This document shows, piece by piece, positions 13,762 to 17,446 of a stretch of 17,446 nucleotides of DNA. The position numbers were made by a program, and so were the translations under genes. The notes beneath the pieces are model-generated. The model was not told where the DNA came from and did no database searches. It was given only the letters and a program-made list of their open reading frames with translations. Source of the stretch: Nostoc sp. GT001 (GTDB lineage: Bacteria; Cyanobacteriota; Cyanobacteriia; Cyanobacteriales; Nostocaceae). Positions within the stretch are counted from its first letter, which is position 1; each line of letters opens with the position of its first letter. The stretch is taken from the NCBI RefSeq assembly GCF_030382115.1, contig NZ_JAUDRJ010000003.1, positions 6,896,591 to 6,914,036 of the forward strand. The letters are read 5' to 3'.

Positions 13762-13789
13762 AGAATAACTGCTTATTAAACACTTGTAA
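13762..13789 (-). promoter_or_regulatory. Candidate promoter of the double-glycine peptide gene
   Basis: On the minus strand TTACAA (13789-13784), a 16-base spacer, and TATTCT (13767-13762) would give a leader of roughly 20 nt with the GAGG ribosome binding site before the ATG at 13735. Confidence 0.45.
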
Positions 13790-13891
13790 GCTGCTTTTTT
13801 CAAACATCCTACCTTTCCTACTTTTCCCACCTTTTACAACTCCCGCTAATCTTACCAACGTCTCTCAATCATTAGTAATATCTTTCACACC

Positions 13892-14340
13892 CTATATCCG
13901 TGAAGTGTCACCCTTGAGTGACCATATTTGCCCTAAGTACTCAGACCTTCCCTTGCGGTCGCCCACGGTGTACTCAATACCGCACCTAGAACACCGATTC
14001 AGTATTCAAAGTTATGACGAAAAAGCTCAGTTTCTTTGGGTTGCAACAAGGAAAATTTGGTTTTAAAAGACGTAAAAATAGGATGTCTCTGTCTCGTTTT
14101 TTATTACTGAATCGGTGTTCTAGTGAATACAAGCCCTGTGTACACTGTGACTCCCGCCAACCGTTCTATTATTTCCTTGGCATCAAGTACTTGCTTTGCT
14201 AGATCAGAGTTAGCATCAAATACAGCCTTGGCTTCGACGAATAGCTCTTGCTGGATGTTTTGTAACTCACGCTTTTTATCAGACAATTCATTCTCAAGCG
14301 TTTTAATTTGTTGACGCACTATTACCTCGTTAGACTTCAA
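13892..14340 (-). pseudogene. Small coiled-coil protein gene interrupted near its end by a MITE
   Basis: The frame from the ATG at 14340 currently ends at 14104 (78 aa), because the last codons (RTPIQ, then stop) are supplied by the right end of a MITE. If the MITE is removed with one target copy, 14340-14120 joins 13985-13892 as 105 codons without an internal stop: the protein gains the tail RCGIEYTVGDRKGRSEYLG and then QIWSLKGDTSRI. Residues 5-45 are a charged helical coiled coil (QQIKTLENELSDKKRELQNI); 46-73 include AKEIIERLAGVTVYTGLVF. I do not recognise a family. It could be a shortened but still working gene, or a decayed one. It is divergent from nothing nearby and lies upstream of the double-glycine peptide on the same strand. 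Confidence 0.6.
13986..14123. mobile_element. MITE with 19-bp perfect terminal inverted repeats (130-132 bp element)
   Basis: CTAGAACACCGATTCAGTA at 13986-14004 and its exact reverse complement at 14105-14123. The target duplication may be TA (element 13989-14120, 132 bp) or the palindromic CTAG (13990-14119, 130 bp); both give the same empty site. The interior is AT-rich and codes for no transposase. Removing it restores an open frame in the host gene, which independently supports these borders. TA duplication and short size would fit an IS630/Tc1-type parent, but no parent is in this window. Confidence 0.85.
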
Positions 14341-14513
14341 TTCAGCAGGTTACGCCGCAGTTCGGTGTCAAAGGTATTAAATACTTTCAAGGTAGATGCA
14401 ATTTAACTAGTTTTTTGTCATTTATCCTTTGTCATTTGTCCTTCGTAAATGACCAATGACCAATACAACTCTTGGAGAGGCTGTTCGCATTCTCTCAGTA
14501 CAAGTGACTGATA
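14341..14513. other. Non-coding stretch with TTTGTCATT-type repeats
   Basis: No gene is seen. TTGTCATTTATCC, TTTGTCATTTGTCC, then AAATGACC and CAATGACC form a loosely repeated and partly inverted low-complexity run (about 14417-14465), which passes towards the CCCAATG tract. Confidence 0.5.
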
Positions 14514-14597
14514 ACCAATACCCAATGCCCAATGCCCAATGCCCAATGCCCAATACCCAATACCCAATGCCCAATGCCCAATGACCAATGACTAATG
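14514..14597. repeat. CCCAAT(G/A) heptamer tract, 12 units
   Basis: Twelve consecutive 7-bp units: nine are CCCAATG or CCCAATA (14521-14583), with degenerate ACCAATA, ACCAATG and ACTAATG at the edges. It is the same unit as at 9605-9653 and lies just 3' of the glycosyltransferase gene. Confidence 0.92.
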
Positions 14598-14612
14598 ACT
14601 ACTATTGTTACC

Positions 14613-15626
14613 TTACTTAACATTTTTTGCTACCACCTCTCGCACGCGATAGATAGGCCGTCCTTGGGATTCGTGGTATGTACGCATGAGTAATTCTGCC
14701 AAAAGTCCGAAGCAAAACAGCTGCACTCCCGTTAGTAGCAGCAGAACTGCCAAAATCAGCAGAGGGCGATTGCCAATCATCTCACCTAAAGCTAATTTGA
14801 CGAAAGTCAAGTAAATTCCGATCGCAGTTCCCGAAAACATTGAAATCAAGCCCAACAGCCCAAAAACGTGCATCGGACGGGTGAGGAATTTTTTCATAAA
14901 CAGAATGGTTAACAAATCCATCAATACCCGGAATGTCCGCCAAATTCCATATTTACTACGACCGAAGCGGCGGGCGTGATGACGTACAGGTATTTCGGTA
15001 ATTCTAGCTCCTTCGATGTACGCCAAAGCGGGTAAAAATCGGTGTAATTCTCCGTAGAGATTCATATCTGCCAAAAGTTCTGCACGATAGGCTTTCAGCG
15101 AACAACCATAGTCATGAATATTCACGCTAGTGGTGCGGCGAATTAGCCAATTGGCAATTTTGGAAGGAAGTAATCGATTTACAGCACCATCTTGGCGTTT
15201 TTGCCGCCAGCCACTCACCAAATCGTAACCATCATCCAGCTTTGCTAATAACATGGGGATATCAGCCGGATCGTTCTGGAGATCGGCATCTAAAGTAACG
15301 ATCGCTTTCCCTACTGCATAATAAAATCCAGCAGCCATCGCCGCAGTTTGTCCGTAGTTGCGACGCAAAATTACCGCCTTTAAATCAGTGCGGATTTGCG
15401 CCTCTTTTTTCAGAAAATCCCCAGAACCATCTGTAGAACCATCATCTACACAAATGATTTCATAATTTACCTGACTAGAAGATAAAGTAGATGCGATCGC
15501 TTCTAGTAAAAGTGGTAAACTCTCCACCTCGTCATGTATTGGTACTACCACCGAAACATCTGGGACAATTGCTGAAATCGCCCCATTTTCCTCACTACTC
15601 CTTTCGGAAATCAACCCACTCCTCAT
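14613..15626 (-). CDS. GT2 family glycosyltransferase, polyprenyl-phosphate sugar transferase type
   Basis: 337 aa. The N-terminal GT-A domain shows [10 protein letters not shown] (24-33), [10 protein letters not shown] (59-68), the metal-binding DADLQNDP (113-120) and RRFGRSKYG (219-227), the pattern of dolichol-phosphate-mannose-synthase-like enzymes. Two C-terminal membrane helices (about 252-276 and 288-313) match the GtrB/ArnC-like branch, which transfers a sugar from a nucleotide donor to polyprenyl phosphate on the cytoplasmic face of the membrane. Donor sugar unknown. The first 20 residues ([15 protein letters not shown]) look non-conserved and fall in repeat-like DNA, so the true start could differ. 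It lies 14 bp after the NlpC/P60 gene on the same strand, probably one transcript. Confidence 0.88.
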   Translation of the reverse strand: MRSGLISERSSEENGAISAIVPDVSVVVPIHDEVESLPLLLEAIASTLSSSQVNYEIICVDDGSTDGSGDFLKKEAQIRTDLKAVILRRNYGQTAAMAAGFYYAVGKAIVTLDADLQNDPADIPMLLAKLDDGYDLVSGWRQKRQDGAVNRLLPSKIANWLIRRTTSVNIHDYGCSLKAYRAELLADMNLYGELHRFLPALAYIEGARITEIPVRHHARRFGRSKYGIWRTFRVLMDLLTILFMKKFLTRPMHVFGLLGLISMFSGTAIGIYLTFVKLALGEMIGNRPLLILAVLLLLTGVQLFCFGLLAELLMRTYHESQGRPIYRVREVVAKNVK

Positions 15627-15640
15627 AAGTTTCAGCGCCC

Positions 15641-16345
15641 TCAGCGTCTCTGTGGTTCGTAACTCTTAAAAACTCTACCAGCACCTCGCAGCTGCTGATA
15701 GTACGACTGACTAACCGCATCTCCCTGTTCCGAGAGAATATCAATGCCGATCCCATTCCGTCCCTGTTCTTTCCCAGAACTATGGATATAATAACCATCC
15801 GCCAAATAAAGCCCGACATGGGTGGCTTTTTGGCTAGTTCCAAAAAATACCAGATCCCCGGCTGCTAATTCTGTAATCGTAATTGGTTGAGTGAATCCTT
15901 CCTGTTGATAGGCATCTCTAGGTAGCCAAATACCCACCGAAGCAAACGCCGCTTGCATTAACCCAGAACAGTCATAATTTGGCCCAACCGTACCACCCCA
16001 AAGGTAGTAATTTGATTGTTGCATCGCTTTTTGGGTAAAGGCGATAATCTCTGCTAGGAGTTTTTTAATCTCCGATTCAGAAAATGTTGCAGCCTGATAA
16101 GCTACAGTAGCAGATTGTAATGAATCAAAATCTGAAAGAGATACCCATCCCGGATAGTCATCTTCACATAAATACACCTCAACCGCCGAATTTTGATGAT
16201 TTGATGTTACCCACAAATGTCTCCCAGATGCAGCTTGAGTTGCTAAACGCGTACATTCAGGAGAATCATATAAATTCAGGTCAGCTAAACACTGATACTC
16301 CCCTGATTGTGGATTTTGGACTTCGGCTTCGCTCAGTCGAACCAT
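15641..16345 (-). CDS. SH3b-NlpC/P60 peptidoglycan endopeptidase (gamma-D-Glu-diamino acid type)
   Basis: 234 aa from the ATG at 16345. An N-terminal bacterial SH3 domain (about 17-75; GEYQCLADLNLYDSP to GWVSLSDFD) is followed by NlpC/P60 with catalytic Cys126 (YDCSGLM), His176 (THVGLYL) and His188 (YIHSSG). With this start the numbers equal those I remember for the structurally studied Anabaena and Nostoc recycling endopeptidases (Cys126, His176, His188), which is why I prefer it over upstream starts at 16369 and 16405; 16405 would overlap the divergent gene. There is no signal peptide, so it should act in the cytoplasm on imported cell-wall peptides. The last residues (SYEPQRR) come from a common dispersed repeat and are probably a read-in tail. 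Confidence 0.92.
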   Translation of the reverse strand: MVRLSEAEVQNPQSGEYQCLADLNLYDSPECTRLATQAASGRHLWVTSNHQNSAVEVYLCEDDYPGWVSLSDFDSLQSATVAYQAATFSESEIKKLLAEIIAFTQKAMQQSNYYLWGGTVGPNYDCSGLMQAAFASVGIWLPRDAYQQEGFTQPITITELAAGDLVFFGTSQKATHVGLYLADGYYIHSSGKEQGRNGIGIDILSEQGDAVSQSYYQQLRGAGRVFKSYEPQRR

Positions 16346-16378
16346 TTTGGATTTTAGATTAAAGGACATTATTAGAGA

Positions 16379-17311
16379 ATGATTTTTTTTAATAAAGACG
16401 AACAACTCGAAAATCTTGGTAATGGCATTTTAGATGCAACTTGGGCAGCATTTCCGACCTTAGCACGTAACCAAATTGCCTTGACTTGGGTTGTTTACGA
16501 TCCACCAGTGCGAGTAAATACTGGTGGGGCGCTGACTCCCAACGCTTTTTGGGATCACCCAGTTCGTGGTTTCACTTATCGGGGTGTTGAGCGGATTTAT
16601 CCTGCCAGTGTAGTCAAGCTATTTTACTTGGTGGCGGTAAACGAATGGCTAGAAAAAGGCATGAGTCAAACCTCCAAGGAGTTGGAGCGAGCTTTGCGGG
16701 ATATGATTGTCGATTCTAGTAACGATGCTACCAGCTTGGTTGTGGATATTTTGAGTGGTACTACATCAGGGCCAGAATTACCAATCGGCCCCTTTGAAAC
16801 CTGGAAATATCAGCGTAATATTGTTAACCGCTATTACCAATCTTTGGGTTGGGAAGAAATGGAGACAATAAACGTCTGTCAAAAAACTTGGGGTGATGGC
16901 CCTTATGGACGGGAACGGGCGTTTGTGGGAGAGTTACTAGAAAATCGTAATATGTTGACCACAAATGCGATCGCTAGGTTACTGCATAGTATTGTAGGTG
17001 GAGTGGCGGTTTCAAGTGCGCGATCGCAAGCAATGATGGCTTTACTGAAACGTCCTCTCAACGATTTGCCCACTGACACCGAGGAAAATCAAGTGACAGG
17101 TTTCTTAGGCGGTGGACTGACTGAAAATGCTCAAATTTGGTCAAAAGCAGGTTGGACAAGTCAAGTTCGCCATGATGCTGCGTATATTGAGTTACCAGAA
17201 CAGCGCCCTTACCTTTTAGTGGTATTTACTGAAGGGAAAGCCCAAGCTAAGAGTCGGGATATTTTGCCTTTTGTTTCTGGGCGAGTTGCCGAAGCGATCG
17301 CTAGTCTATGA
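16379..17311 (+). CDS. Penicillin-binding/class A beta-lactamase-like serine hydrolase
   Basis: 310 aa. The three active-site motifs of the family are present: SxxK as PASVVK with Ser77 and Lys80; an S-x-N motif as SSN at 113-115; and a KTG-like KAG at 256-258 followed by WTSQVRHDAAYIE. The KAG variant and the context fit beta-lactamase-like hydrolases of cyanobacteria rather than a proven resistance enzyme. There is no signal peptide, which is odd for a classical beta-lactamase and suggests a cytoplasmic hydrolase. Its start faces the NlpC/P60 start with only 33 bp between them, so a joint role in peptidoglycan peptide recycling is plausible. A short AGAG precedes the ATG. Alternative: D-alanyl or amide hydrolase of unknown substrate. 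Confidence 0.85.
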   Translation: MIFFNKDEQLENLGNGILDATWAAFPTLARNQIALTWVVYDPPVRVNTGGALTPNAFWDHPVRGFTYRGVERIYPASVVKLFYLVAVNEWLEKGMSQTSKELERALRDMIVDSSNDATSLVVDILSGTTSGPELPIGPFETWKYQRNIVNRYYQSLGWEEMETINVCQKTWGDGPYGRERAFVGELLENRNMLTTNAIARLLHSIVGGVAVSSARSQAMMALLKRPLNDLPTDTEENQVTGFLGGGLTENAQIWSKAGWTSQVRHDAAYIELPEQRPYLLVVFTEGKAQAKSRDILPFVSGRVAEAIASL

Positions 17312-17446
17312 TTTACTCTCCTTATCCATCTTTTTTGGATATAAAATGCGGTAGGGACACACAGATGTACTTGGTATCAACTTAAGCCCAAATCCCTTTA
17401 AAACCTCGTTGCCAGCCTTTGCGCTGGAAATGCTGCTCCTGGCGGC
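17312..17446. other. Right-edge intergenic sequence with a weak hairpin
   Basis: TATCCA (17323-17328) and TGGATA (17336-17341) can form a 6-bp stem after the hydrolase stop, a weak terminator candidate. The rest is cut by the window edge. A minus-strand frame is open across it but has no start or recognisable motif. Confidence 0.3.

Noticed and set aside
14014..14202. Plus-strand 62-aa frame across the MITE
   Set aside because: It begins inside the MITE and runs into the opposite strand of the coiled-coil gene. It has no family match I know and no ribosome binding site of note.
17307..17446. Minus-strand open frame of about 46 codons at the right edge
   Set aside because: No start or conserved motif is visible, and it looks like repeat-type intergenic DNA. 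The window ends before it can be judged.

Overview
The window looks like the chromosome of a filamentous, Nostocales-type cyanobacterium. The grounds are many GCGATCGC (HIP1-type) octamers, heptameric tandem repeats of the STRR kind, small dispersed repeats, and cyanobacterial families (heme oxygenase of the phycobilin pathway, DUF3181, an ABA4-like protein, Uma2 proteins, an SH3b-NlpC/P60 endopeptidase). No species is claimed.

Layout. 1-1171 (minus): an NAD salvage pair, a NadR-type bifunctional enzyme followed 11 bp later by the start of a PnuC-like transporter that runs off the left edge. 1477-2949 (minus): GlmM, for UDP-GlcNAc synthesis. 3523-4239 (plus): heme oxygenase. 4547-5457 (minus): an unrecognised 198-aa protein and a short secreted TPR remnant. 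5565-7207 (plus): a CobW-family GTPase and an ABA4-like membrane protein, each followed by a hairpin. 7275-8455 (minus): three small proteins (unrecognised 71 aa, DUF3181, 2TM). 8580-9251 (plus): Uma2-like nuclease, followed by about 400 bp of low-complexity DNA including 30 perfect copies of TAATGAG. 9656-10165 (minus): MoaC. 10200-10273 (plus): tRNA-Arg(ACG), whose likely -35 box lies inside moaC.

10312-13002 (minus) is an MFS transporter gene split by a 1452-bp IS4-type element with a 6-bp target duplication; removing the element restores one 410-codon frame. 13003-14612 is an accessory-looking stretch: paired direct repeats, palindromes, an orphan double-glycine-leader peptide, and a 130-132 bp MITE that cuts off the end of a small coiled-coil gene; removing the MITE restores a 104-codon frame. 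14613-17311 is a cell-envelope block: a GT2 glycosyltransferase and an NlpC/P60 endopeptidase (minus), head-to-head with a penicillin-binding/beta-lactamase-like serine hydrolase (plus).

The main theme beyond housekeeping genes is small mobile DNA reshaping proteins. One short dispersed repeat sits in the same reading frame inside three unrelated genes (the TPR remnant, the GTPase and the MFS gene) and adds a D-x-x-x-G-L-x-L-R peptide. A MITE supplies a new C-terminus, and an IS breaks the transporter. The most plausible undescribed product is the 81-aa peptide at 13490-13735, with a leader ending in Gly-Gly and a cysteine-free core; no processing genes are visible nearby.
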